From the NCBI GenBank assembly GCA_002686085.1, contig NZAC01000027.1, forward strand, positions 1 to 42,680: 42,680 nucleotides of DNA, written 5' to 3'. The notes beneath the pieces are model-generated. The model made no database searches, was not told the DNA's origin, and saw nothing but the letters and a program-made list of their open reading frames with translations. The position numbers and the translations under genes were made by a program. Shown here one piece after another: positions 8,401 through 16,272 of this stretch (position 1 is its first letter; each line of letters opens with the position of its first letter). Source of the stretch: Roseibacillus sp. (GTDB lineage: Bacteria; Verrucomicrobiota; Verrucomicrobiia; Verrucomicrobiales; Akkermansiaceae).

Positions 8401-9555
8401 CTATTCCGGAATAGAGTAGTAGAGTTGCTCGAGAGTCAGGACGACGTAAGAGGTAACAAGAATGTCATCGTTTTCCCACCATCGGGAATTTTCGTTTACC
8501 CACGAACCATCCTTGCTCTGATTACTTACGAGCAGACGGCCGAGGTCCTTGCGCCAGTCAACTTTGGTTCCATCGGGGCGTTCGAGCTGGTCGATACCTG
8601 CGGCGACCAAACTCTTGGTCATGGCATGGTAGTAGTAATACAGGCCCTGTTGTCCAAGGCCGGGGTTCTCTTTCAGGGTGTAGTTATCTCCCAGCCACCT
8701 GAGGACTGATTTGACTCGCTCGTCGCTTGGATCAAGATCAGCATAGATGAGGGAAAGGAGTCCCGCGTAAGACATGGATCCATATGAGCGTAATGCGGTC
8801 CTCCCGTCGGGAAGCTCCTTCTCGCCCGCTTTGCTGTCTCCGGGAAAGTAGACAAACCCGCCTTCGTCCTCTTTGGAGACTGCGGTGATCTGGTCGTTAG
8901 TCGATTCCTTGTTCTGGCACCGAGAGACGAAATTAAGAGCGGCCTTCCAATTAAGTTCGGGCTGCTTTCCCACCTTGTTGTCCTTGGCGATTTGTCGGGA
9001 GTGGTAGAGTGCCTCGATGGCGAGGTAGGTGTTCGACATGTCGGAGTGAGCGTAGGTTCCACCATATCCGATACCGCCATCATATTTATTGTCAGCAGTG
9101 CCCTTGCTTCCCCAATCAGTTTGCTGGTTGATAAGGAACTCCCGAGCCTTGAGAATCATTGGCTGATCTTCTTCCCGGTCGCGGGCCAGAAGTGCCATGA
9201 TGGCGGATGAAGTGTTATAGGTGGCCAGCCCTTTGACGTAAATTCCTCCATCATCCTTCTGTTGTTGGACGAGCCAGTCAAAACCCCTTTCGATGTGCTT
9301 TGGATGAGGCTTGGTGTAGTCAAGGCCCGGATCGCGCATCATGGCGGCAAGGACGAGGGAAGTGAGTGCAGGAGTCTCTTTCTCTCCCCAGAAGCCATCC
9401 TTTTCCTGCTGGCTTTCAAGGAAGGCGTTTCCTTTTCGGATGGCCCGCTCCATTTCGAGACGAAGGGATAGATACTCGCTCTGCTGCTGTCCTGCAGCCG
9501 GCGGAGCGACGATCAGGATGGAAACGATAAAAATCAGGGATAATAGAGGTTTCAT
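8401..9555 (-). CDS. Secreted prenyltransferase/squalene-oxidase-repeat protein
   Basis: A 384-residue protein with an N-terminal signal peptide (MKPLLSLIFIVSILIV, then PPAAGQ). It carries repeated alpha/alpha-barrel units of the terpene cyclase/prenyltransferase superfamily: FLESQQEKDGFWGEKETPA, LVQQQKDDGGIYVKG, KYDGGIGYGGTY, GSMSYAGLLSLIYADLDP and SKDGSWVNENSRW. The DGxW/DGGx repeats match this fold, but the length is short for a true squalene-hopene cyclase (usually over 600) and I see no DxDD acid motif. An extracytoplasmic non-cyclase member of the superfamily is therefore more likely. The gene follows the YdjY-like gene by 26 bp. Homologues of unknown function are common in planctomycetes and verrucomicrobia. 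Confidence 0.85.
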   Translation of the reverse strand: MKPLLSLIFIVSILIVAPPAAGQQQSEYLSLRLEMERAIRKGNAFLESQQEKDGFWGEKETPALTSLVLAAMMRDPGLDYTKPHPKHIERGFDWLVQQQKDDGGIYVKGLATYNTSSAIMALLARDREEDQPMILKAREFLINQQTDWGSKGTADNKYDGGIGYGGTYAHSDMSNTYLAIEALYHSRQIAKDNKVGKQPELNWKAALNFVSRCQNKESTNDQITAVSKEDEGGFVYFPGDSKAGEKELPDGRTALRSYGSMSYAGLLSLIYADLDPSDERVKSVLRWLGDNYTLKENPGLGQQGLYYYYHAMTKSLVAAGIDQLERPDGTKVDWRKDLGRLLVSNQSKDGSWVNENSRWWENDDILVTSYVVLTLEQLYYSIPE

Positions 9556-9581
9556 GGTGTTCGAGAGAAGAGTTTGATCGG

Positions 9582-10322
9582 TTACTTCGCTTTGCTAGCA
9601 GCTGGACTCTTGCCTTTGACGAAGGGTTTAATGGTAACGGTGACAGGTGTTCCGACTTCGGGTATCCGGGCGGTTGTGGGAATCCAGACATCATCCAGGG
9701 AGGCATCCCGTCCCGGCCAGTTAAAGAGGGACGAGTTAGTTGTGAAAAGAGCAACGATGTCTCCAGAGGCCTCTGCCTGAAAAGATTTTTCATGAAAGTA
9801 AGAGCCTCCGTAGACCCATGGCTTGGGCGCAAGCGGTTTCTGGGTGACCGTATTTGTGATCCAATCGTTTAGAGTAGCTCTCTCGGCGTCACCCGATTTG
9901 CCTTTCCAGCGAAGCTGGATTTCTGCCCTCGCCGCATTGCGTGTTTTCTCTGGAACGTCAGGAAACTTTCCGGTCGGACGAAAGTCTTCACCGAGGATTG
10001 GGAAGAGTTCCTTGGATTCTTCGTAGCCAAGAATCTTGAGGGCGATATTCACATGAAACGGACGCGCTTTGGTGATGAGAATTGCCTCATGAATTTTTCC
10101 GTTCTGGTGTACGATAGCATACTCCAGAGCGCCCTCCTTCATGTTGACCTCTGCAGGAAAGCTTATTTGCCGGGTCTTTTGCTCGAAGCCAACAATGCCG
10201 ACCTTGAATTTGCCATCCCCGAGATCCTGAACAGGTGGGGCCTCGACAGGATTTGGCCCATCTGCAGCGAAGGCGAGGGCTCCGGTGAGGCCAAGGGTCA
10301 TAGCCAAGAGGGTTTTAAGCAT
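9582..10322 (-). CDS. Secreted YdjY-domain protein
   Basis: A 246-residue protein with a clear signal peptide (MLKTLLAMTLGLTGALAFAA). The core resembles the YdjY domain: RQISFPAEVNMKEGALEYAIV, then GKIHEAILITKARPFHVNIALKILGY, and the late motif PWVYGGSYFHEKSF. In E. coli ydjY lies in an uncharacterised ydj/ynj operon; in Planctomycetes and Verrucomicrobiota similar proteins are exported and of unknown function. The C-terminus is lysine/alanine-rich (PFVKGKSPAASKAK). It is the first gene of a two-gene unit with the cyclase-like protein 26 bp downstream. Family assignment is moderately firm; biochemical role unknown. Confidence 0.75.
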   Translation of the reverse strand: MLKTLLAMTLGLTGALAFAADGPNPVEAPPVQDLGDGKFKVGIVGFEQKTRQISFPAEVNMKEGALEYAIVHQNGKIHEAILITKARPFHVNIALKILGYEESKELFPILGEDFRPTGKFPDVPEKTRNAARAEIQLRWKGKSGDAERATLNDWITNTVTQKPLAPKPWVYGGSYFHEKSFQAEASGDIVALFTTNSSLFNWPGRDASLDDVWIPTTARIPEVGTPVTVTIKPFVKGKSPAASKAK

Positions 10323-10491
10323 GATGAGAGTGTGGCGCGGTTCCGGGGCGGTGTCAAAGGGGCACGGGGGCGTCTTTCAATAAATCTAAAAAAGGCTAAT
10401 AATTAGTCAGCGCCTGCCTATTCGGTGAGCAGGGCTCTGAATTCATGGATCGCGCTTGGGCTCGTGATCGAGTCAATTATCGCTCCCGAGT

Positions 10492-11400
10492 CTAGTTCTG
10501 TCCGCCTGAATCTTGATTGAGGGACTCGGCGAAACGGAACCAGTGGAGGCGGGTAATCTGGCGTTGGAAATCCAGCTTGGGATCACCCGGGTGACTACTA
10601 TTCTCTGGAGCGACAATCCCATTGAGTTCCGAGAGTTCCTGTCGAAGTATCTGGTAAGCGTTTGACAGAATCAGGAGTTGGTGGTGCTCCACCGCGTCGT
10701 TAGCAGGCGTAAGGCCTCGTGATTTTGATTCTCCTTTTGAAGGGCTGGAAAAATATATCGTGACGGGCAAGTCAGCGTTGGTCCTGCGTGAAGCCGAGCT
10801 CACACGTGCTTCGACCAGCAGGGTGTGGTCCGAGTCTTTGCGAAGAAAATCGGCAGCTTCTTTCATGGCCGCCTTTTGGTTTTCCGAAGCAGTTTTTCTG
10901 GTTGCCATTTGAAGAAGGATGGGAATATCGCCAGCAGGGTCGATATTCCAATGCGTCAAGGTTGGGCGAATCCGCATGATGGCGTCCTCGGCGGTCTTAC
11001 GTTCTTGAGGTGAGGGGCGGCAGGAGTCGAGGACTCGCTCCCAAGCAAGAAGAGAACGGTCCCAGTGGCCTTGAGTCTCCAACTCGGTGGCAAGACTTAC
11101 CATGTGGCCGGCACCCTTGGAGGCATACTCGGAATATTCCGCGAGTCCGGGAGCGCTTTCGATATCTCCGAGGTCGAGGTCGCTTTTAGGGGGAGGGGGC
11201 GGCGGTTCCGGGTTTGGCATTTCCGCCTCTGGAGCTGGTCCAGATGCTACCTTAGGCTTTACCGGGTCCGTCATGAACTCGGGAAGTGGTTTGACTGTCC
11301 CAGCAGGAGAGAGAAAGTCCATGCTCTTTGTCCGGAGCCACCAGCATAGGGCTGCCGACACGACAACTGATCCAATGACTACGGGAACAGGAATCCGCAT
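10492..11400 (-). CDS. Membrane-anchored hypothetical protein with proline-rich linker
   Basis: A 302-residue protein that I do not recognise. An N-terminal transmembrane anchor (about residues 5-21, VPVVIGSVVVSAALCWWL) is followed by an acidic/proline-rich linker with six consecutive prolines near residue 67. Next comes a helical region that looks TPR-like (TELETQGHWDRSLLAWERVLD, then RKTAEDAIMRI), suggesting a periplasmic scaffold. The C-terminal part (ARVSSASRRTNADLPVTIYF) looks beta-rich. It lies 102 bp downstream of the L19 gene on the same strand, which could place it in that transcript, but nothing suggests a ribosomal role. Confidence 0.6.
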   Translation of the reverse strand: MRIPVPVVIGSVVVSAALCWWLRTKSMDFLSPAGTVKPLPEFMTDPVKPKVASGPAPEAEMPNPEPPPPPPKSDLDLGDIESAPGLAEYSEYASKGAGHMVSLATELETQGHWDRSLLAWERVLDSCRPSPQERKTAEDAIMRIRPTLTHWNIDPAGDIPILLQMATRKTASENQKAAMKEAADFLRKDSDHTLLVEARVSSASRRTNADLPVTIYFSSPSKGESKSRGLTPANDAVEHHQLLILSNAYQILRQELSELNGIVAPENSSHPGDPKLDFQRQITRLHWFRFAESLNQDSGGQN

Positions 11401-11502
11401 GGTTACGGAGAGTCTCCATTCCTACGCAGGAATTCAAGCTCCGTGGGGAGCGCAAAGGCTGAATTGTGTCTGGCAGGCCTGCGGTGCGGCTTTGGAGAAG
11501 TG

Positions 11503-11853
11503 CTATCGCCTCTCTGCGCTCTTTACCTGAAGAGCGCGTTTGCCGACCCGGTCACGCAGGTAGTGAAGCTTTGCCCGGCGTACTTTGCCGCGGGTTGTGA
11601 CCTCCACCTTAGAGACCCGGGGGGAATGCAGCTGGAACACCCGCTCCACGCCTTCTCCGTAGGAAATCTTTCTCACGGTAAAGGCGGAATTGACCGAACT
11701 CCCACGCCTGGCAATGACTACGCCTGCAAAAATCTGGACCCTTTCCTTGCCTCCTTCACGAACGAGAGTGTGGACCTTGACGGTGTCTCCGACATTGAAA
11801 TCAGAGATTTCCTCCTTGAGTTGCTCCTGCTCGATTTTCCTGATGATGTCCAT
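11503..11853 (-). CDS. rplS: 50S ribosomal protein L19
   Basis: A 116-residue protein matching bacterial L19 along its whole length: N-terminal helix [16 protein letters not shown], then [49 protein letters not shown], the conserved [10 protein letters not shown] and C-terminal [14 protein letters not shown]19 sits at the 30S-50S interface. In many bacteria rplS is with trmD and rimM; here it is instead flanked by a zinc-ribbon coiled-coil gene and an anchored hypothetical, so the usual operon is broken. No Shine-Dalgarno is visible just before the ATG. Confidence 0.97.
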   Translation of the reverse strand: MDIIRKIEQEQLKEEISDFNVGDTVKVHTLVREGGKERVQIFAGVVIARRGSSVNSAFTVRKISYGEGVERVFQLHSPRVSKVEVTTRGKVRRAKLHYLRDRVGKRALQVKSAERR

Positions 11854-11976
11854 GGATTGTATTGGGGAGGGAGGATGAGTTTGTAGAGCACCGGTTCAAA
11901 GAGTGCTCCGGGGGGCGGGAGGGCTACACGATGCCCCTGGCAGATGCAATCGTTTTTTGCATCTCTGATCCTAGTT

Positions 11977-12681
11977 TTACTGGGGATAGAGGATTCTACC
12001 GCAATTCTCGCAATTCACCAATTCCTTGCCGGCTTGCACGCGGACCATGGTTGCCGGAGTGGCCTTGACGTGACAGCCGAGACATTGCCGCTCGCGTGTT
12101 ATCTCTACCACCACTGGCGATCCTAGCTTATCCAAGAGGCGTTCGTAGATAGAGATCGTGTCCTCTTCAATGCCAACGAGTAGCTGTTTCCGCTCTCCTT
12201 CGAGAGATTCTGCCTCCCGGGAGAACTGATCCGCCCGTTTTTGGAGCATCTCGACCTCTTCATCTACCCCCCCCTTTGTCCTCGCGTAAGCTATTTCCGC
12301 CTCCGCCAATAACGTTTTCAGCTCGTCGCTCTTTTCCATGAGCTCCAGCTCCCGGGTCTCGAGTCCGTCGATGTCTTGGGAGTAATGGGTGACTTTGACC
12401 CCCAGAGCCTGATATTCCTCGTTCTTTTTGGTCTCGAACTGCTGCGTTTTAAGCCGAGAGATGGATTCTTTTCGGGTTCCGATGTCAAGTTCGACACCCT
12501 TGATAGCGACCTCGTTCTCCTGAAGAGAGGCCTTCGCGTCGTCCACAGCGGCCTGATGCGCCGCCAGCCGCTTTCTGGCCAGTTCCTGCTCCATAGGGAT
12601 GCGCTTCAGTTCCTTACGGAGTTCTTGGAGGCGGAGGTCCCGTTCCTGCAGACTCAGTAGTGCGGTGATGTCTGGCGGCAT
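11977..12681 (-). CDS. Coiled-coil protein with C-terminal C4 zinc ribbon (CT398/zf-RING_7 type)
   Basis: A 234-residue protein: a long charged helical coiled coil (about 1-180, containing KKNEEYQALGVKVTHY, typical of the family) and a C-terminal four-cysteine ribbon, CLGC near residue 200 and CENC near 225, ending GRILYPQ. This is the architecture of the C4 zinc-ribbon family (formerly DUF164), widespread in bacteria and proposed to bind nucleic acid or to act as an adaptor; exact function unsettled. It lies upstream of rplS on the same strand, with a 123-bp gap in which I see no gene. Confidence 0.88.
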   Translation of the reverse strand: MPPDITALLSLQERDLRLQELRKELKRIPMEQELARKRLAAHQAAVDDAKASLQENEVAIKGVELDIGTRKESISRLKTQQFETKKNEEYQALGVKVTHYSQDIDGLETRELELMEKSDELKTLLAEAEIAYARTKGGVDEEVEMLQKRADQFSREAESLEGERKQLLVGIEEDTISIYERLLDKLGSPVVVEITRERQCLGCHVKATPATMVRVQAGKELVNCENCGRILYPQ

Positions 12682-12836
12682 TGACCTTTCCTATCCTACC
12701 AGCTCAGAGGGTCAAGGTCCCGTCTTCAGTGCACCGCGTATAGGGGGCGCCCTGAGTAGAAAGTTCGCCCGGAATATGTTGAAACTGGCTCACTTAGGGG
12801 CAATCCTTATCACGTCGCCCGGTAGATACCCGTCTG

Positions 12837-14558
12837 ATGAGTCTCCGCATCCAATGCCCCGCCTGTCAGCGCCAATTCACAGTCGATGAGGAGCTGAAAG
12901 GGAGAACCGTGGAATGCGGTTCGTGTGAAAAACAATTTATCGTCGATAAGGATTCAATAATAAGAGAGCGCGATCGCTATTTTCCGGGTGATATTAAGAA
13001 GCCAGGGTTGAAGCATTACGGAGTAGCTCCCAGTCAGTCTGAATCCAAGCCTCGGGTTGAATTTGCCACTGCCCTGTACAGTGAAGCGGTAAGCGCTGCG
13101 GATGTGATTCCGCCGGCTCCCGGGCGGACTATCGCCGGGATAGCAGGTATGGTCATTCTCTTGATCTACCTCATCGCTTTAGTCTTTGGTTGGATGGGAC
13201 AGGGTTTCTTCGGTGAGATGGAAACCGCGAAGCGAATCTTACTGAGTGGATTTGTTATAGTAGTGGGGCTTTTGCTCATGTTTACCGGAAGTCTCCGTCG
13301 TCAGAAGCAAGCGATTCTGGGAGGGGTTGGAGTTGCCGTAGTGGTATTGGCGCTGAGTGTTTTCATGCCTTCCGGGGATCCGTTGACCCGGGGGCCTGCT
13401 GCTCCTAAGCAAACTCCTGCTGAAAGGGCGTTTCCCGATTCTGAGCCGGTCAGGATGTCAGAAGAGAAAGCCCGTTTAGAGATGACCTATGATCCGATTC
13501 AGAGAGCGATTGATACATTCGGCCAAGAATCTGTTTGGGCACTCTGGGCTCCTAAAATGGGGCAGCATTTCCGATACCAGATTCAAAGATACCTTCAGCG
13601 CAAGACTGGGTCTGCTGCTCGGCCGGCATTTTACCCCCGGGGAGAGGGAGGGCTTTTGGTTATTGAAGGGGTTGTCATCAAAATGCCGGAGTTAGTTGGT
13701 CTCGTGGAGCGTTTTGCAAGCGTGGAAGACGTCTATGAGGATCTCCGGGTATTGCGGGTTGAAGTGAAGGGGGAGAATCTTCTGGAGCCCAGCTCGGAGC
13801 TTGAAGTCAGATTAAACGATACGACCAGTGAGTCCTTTATTGTACTGAACCGGAAGGAGCTGGAGCATATTGATGTCGACAGAGTGAAGGATGCTGCTCA
13901 ACGGCTTTCAACGGTGGAGCCGACCCGGTTCCGGACTGAAATTTCGGCGCGGCTTGTGGAATTACTGGATGAGGAAGTCGATACGGATTTCCGTTCGACT
14001 ATCTGCAAGGCTATCATGGTCTGGTCCTCTCCGGGCGACGGTGCAGAGCGCGCGGTGGTTCGTCTTGTCTCGGATCTTATTTCCAGCCAGCAAAGCGTTC
14101 CAAAGACTACGATTCAATTTCTTGCCGAGCGACGTTCCGCAGGATTGATACCCCTTTTGAAAGAGCTTTGGGAGAAAGCCCCGCTGAGCTGGGAGGGAGA
14201 GGTTATTGCCATGGGTAGTGTGATGGAGGAAGTCATCGCCCCGTCCATCGATTCTGGTGATGATTTAGCGGCCCAGAGGTCTGCCTTGCTCATTCTCCGG
14301 AGAGTGGGGACGGAGCTAAGTCTACCCAAGCTTCGAAGCGCGCTTGAAAAATCTGAGAGGGGATCTGATGTGGTTCTCCTAATTGAGCGAGCGATAGAGG
14401 GCATCGAGAGCAAGGTGCAGAACACGGGAGAAGCTCCAGAGCCTGAGGTTGAGCCTCTCGCCGCACCGGAGGTGGCCCCTGCGCCTGAGGTTGAGCCTCT
14501 CGAAATCATCGAGGAAGAAATGCCAGATGAGCCGGAGTCCGTCCCGCCGGACAATTGA
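12837..14558 (+). CDS. MJ0042-type zinc-finger, multi-pass membrane protein with HEAT-like C-terminus
   Basis: A 573-residue protein of unknown function. Residues 1-40 form a zinc finger with Cys7/Cys10 and Cys27/Cys30, matching the MJ0042-type finger common at the N-terminus of verrucomicrobial and myxobacterial regulators. Three hydrophobic segments follow at about 99-119, 134-152 and 159-177. After a short proline linker, residues ~190-500 are soluble and alpha-rich, with stretches like small HEAT repeats (RSAGLIPLLKELWEKAPLS, RSALLILRRVGTELSLPKL). The tail has an imperfect repeat (PEVEPLAAPEVAPAPEVEPL) and is acidic. It is divergent from the zinc-ribbon gene, so the 155-bp gap (12682-12836) should carry both promoters. 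Confidence 0.7.
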   Translation: MSLRIQCPACQRQFTVDEELKGRTVECGSCEKQFIVDKDSIIRERDRYFPGDIKKPGLKHYGVAPSQSESKPRVEFATALYSEAVSAADVIPPAPGRTIAGIAGMVILLIYLIALVFGWMGQGFFGEMETAKRILLSGFVIVVGLLLMFTGSLRRQKQAILGGVGVAVVVLALSVFMPSGDPLTRGPAAPKQTPAERAFPDSEPVRMSEEKARLEMTYDPIQRAIDTFGQESVWALWAPKMGQHFRYQIQRYLQRKTGSAARPAFYPRGEGGLLVIEGVVIKMPELVGLVERFASVEDVYEDLRVLRVEVKGENLLEPSSELEVRLNDTTSESFIVLNRKELEHIDVDRVKDAAQRLSTVEPTRFRTEISARLVELLDEEVDTDFRSTICKAIMVWSSPGDGAERAVVRLVSDLISSQQSVPKTTIQFLAERRSAGLIPLLKELWEKAPLSWEGEVIAMGSVMEEVIAPSIDSGDDLAAQRSALLILRRVGTELSLPKLRSALEKSERGSDVVLLIERAIEGIESKVQNTGEAPEPEVEPLAAPEVAPAPEVEPLEIIEEEMPDEPESVPPDN

Positions 14559-14795
14559 CCACGAGTATGCCGCTTTGGCGGGCAACTGTATGCGCTGGGG
14601 ATTTACAGCGGTCTTCGGGCAGGGTCTTGGCTTCTAACTCCCTAACGATTTGTTGTTTAAATAGTTTGGACCCCGTAGTTTCTCAGGGCTTTAGGAGCGG
14701 AGGGCGGCTTTTTTAGTTATTTTTGCCAGTGCCGCAGCCGGTTGAAGCACACGACGTTCTTGTCCTAGGGCCCCCAATCATGCTCCTATCCACCC

Positions 14796-15674
14796 ATGAG
14801 ACGACGCTCCTTTCTGCGCACCGCCACCGCTACCGCTCTTTTCGCCGGCCCCACCCGGAGTCTCCTCGCTCTTGAGGAGAACGACAAGTTTCGCCGGCAG
14901 ATAGGAATTCAACTTTACACCCTTCGTAATCAGATCAGGAAGGACCCCCTTGGCACCATCAAGGCGGTTAAGGAGGCCGGCTACGCCCAGGGGGAGATGT
15001 ATGGTTTTCCTAATTGCGACCCGATGATCAAAGCAGCCAAGGCGGTGGGACTCCAATTGCACTCCTCACACTTCGAGTGGGAGTCAGTTGTTAACCCAGC
15101 CGACAAAGAGTTTACCGACTTTCGCAAGACTCTTGAGAAAGCCGCCAAAGTAGGTCTTAGCCATCTTGTGATCCCTTACCTCCATGGAAAGGATCGCGAA
15201 ACCCTAGACAGCTACAAGCGGACTGCAGAAAACTGCAACAAGGCGGCATCACTGGCGAAGAAGCAGGGCGTCCAACTGGCCTATCACAACCATGCCTTTG
15301 AGTTTGAGCCGAAGAAAGATGGCGTTTCGGGATTCGATGTCTTCGTCAAAGAATTCAGCTCTGAGATGCAGTTCGAGCTAGATGTTTTCTGGGTCAAAGT
15401 AGGCAATATCGAACCAGTCCAACTTATCAATAAGCTTAAAGGACGTATCTCCCAGCTTCATCTCAAGGATCTGAAAAAGGGAACTCAGGTCCCCAGCTTT
15501 GGAGGGCTGCCAAAGGAGGCGTTCAAGGAGCTGGGCAAAGGTATGATCGATATGGAGCCTATCATTGTTGCTGCCCATGAAGCCGGGGTAACACACTGCC
15601 ACGTCGAGCAGGATCATAGCCCCGCACCCCTCAAGAGTATTGTGGAGAGTATGGCCTACTTGAAGAGCTTATAG
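14796..15674 (+). CDS. Tat-exported sugar phosphate isomerase/epimerase-like TIM-barrel protein
   Basis: A 292-residue protein beginning RRRSFLRTATATALFAG, a twin-arginine signal. The rest matches the xylose isomerase-like TIM-barrel (AP endonuclease 2 superfamily): IGIQLYTLRNQI, LHSSHFEWESV, HLVIPYLHG, LAYHNHAFEFEP, MQFELDVFWV, ISQLHLKDLKKG and the late HCHVEQDHSP. The acidic and His residues in these motifs are the usual metal ligands. Secreted forms are very common in Planctomycetes and Verrucomicrobiota and are thought to isomerise, epimerise or cleave sugars such as 3-keto-glycosides; substrate cannot be told. Upstream 14559-14795 (237 bp) shows no gene. Confidence 0.9.
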   Translation: MRRRSFLRTATATALFAGPTRSLLALEENDKFRRQIGIQLYTLRNQIRKDPLGTIKAVKEAGYAQGEMYGFPNCDPMIKAAKAVGLQLHSSHFEWESVVNPADKEFTDFRKTLEKAAKVGLSHLVIPYLHGKDRETLDSYKRTAENCNKAASLAKKQGVQLAYHNHAFEFEPKKDGVSGFDVFVKEFSSEMQFELDVFWVKVGNIEPVQLINKLKGRISQLHLKDLKKGTQVPSFGGLPKEAFKELGKGMIDMEPIIVAAHEAGVTHCHVEQDHSPAPLKSIVESMAYLKSL

Positions 15675-16088
15675 TTTTTTTCGCAGAGAACCACAACGTG
15701 CCGGTATTTTGGGCAGGAACCCGAGAGGATTCGAAGAGGGTGTTGGGGTGAGTGGTGCCTTTGAGGGTTTCGGAATGGTAGTTCTTTTAAGTAGCTATCC
15801 TGCGGCCAAGCTGGGCTTATGGCTCACATGACAGATGGATGGGTGTCCGATGGTATTACCGATGCAGATTTCGGGACAGGCAGAATGTGAGAGGCCTTAA
15901 TGATCGAGGGCCTGGTCAGGGAGGTCTCAATTGAGCGCCAGATACACGTGGGCCATGGTGGCACTGGGAACGTGGTAGCGCTGTCCACCATCTAAAGATC
16001 CTGCCGTCCGGTGCGTGGGGCCTAATTCCTCTCTGCCAATTCACTATGATTGTATTTTGACTCAGGTTTTGTAGTTTGTTCCTCCCAT
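15675..16088. other. Intergenic region without a recognisable gene
   Basis: A 414-bp stretch between the TIM-barrel gene and tRNA-Leu. I see no ORF with protein-like composition; a 91-codon minus-strand frame at 15916-16191 runs through the tRNA-Leu and is not credible. It begins with a short T run (15674-15681) without a convincing stem. It may hold the tRNA promoter or a degenerate gene, but I cannot support either. Confidence 0.5.
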
Positions 16089-16172
16089 GCCGCCGTGGCG
16101 GAATTGGTAGACGCTGCGGACTTAAAATCCGCTTCCGGTAACGGAGTGAGGGTTCGAGTCCCTCCGGCGGCA
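16089..16172 (+). tRNA. tRNA-Leu (anticodon TAA)
   Basis: Acceptor 16089-16095 (GCCGCCG) pairs with 16165-16171 (CGGCGGC), discriminator A at 16172. Anticodon arm GCGGA-CTTAAAA-TCCGC gives TAA. A long class II variable arm (TTCCGGTAACGGAG region) and T loop GGTTCGAGTCC fit tRNA-Leu. The CCA end is not encoded (GGG follows), unlike the tRNA-Pro in this window, so CCA must be added by tRNA nucleotidyltransferase. The NOS gene begins about 100 bp downstream. Confidence 0.97.
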
Positions 16173-16272
16173 GGGCATGGGCGTTGAGCAATGCTGAATC
16201 TGTTTCTGGATTGTATTGTCCTACTAAAGCAGGGAAGAGCGCTTTCTTCCGAATTGAAAAAGAAAGGTTCCC

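Noticed and set aside
15916-16191. A minus-strand frame of 91 codons next to the TIM-barrel gene
   Set aside because: It runs across the tRNA-Leu gene and has a low-information, Pro/Arg/His-rich composition.
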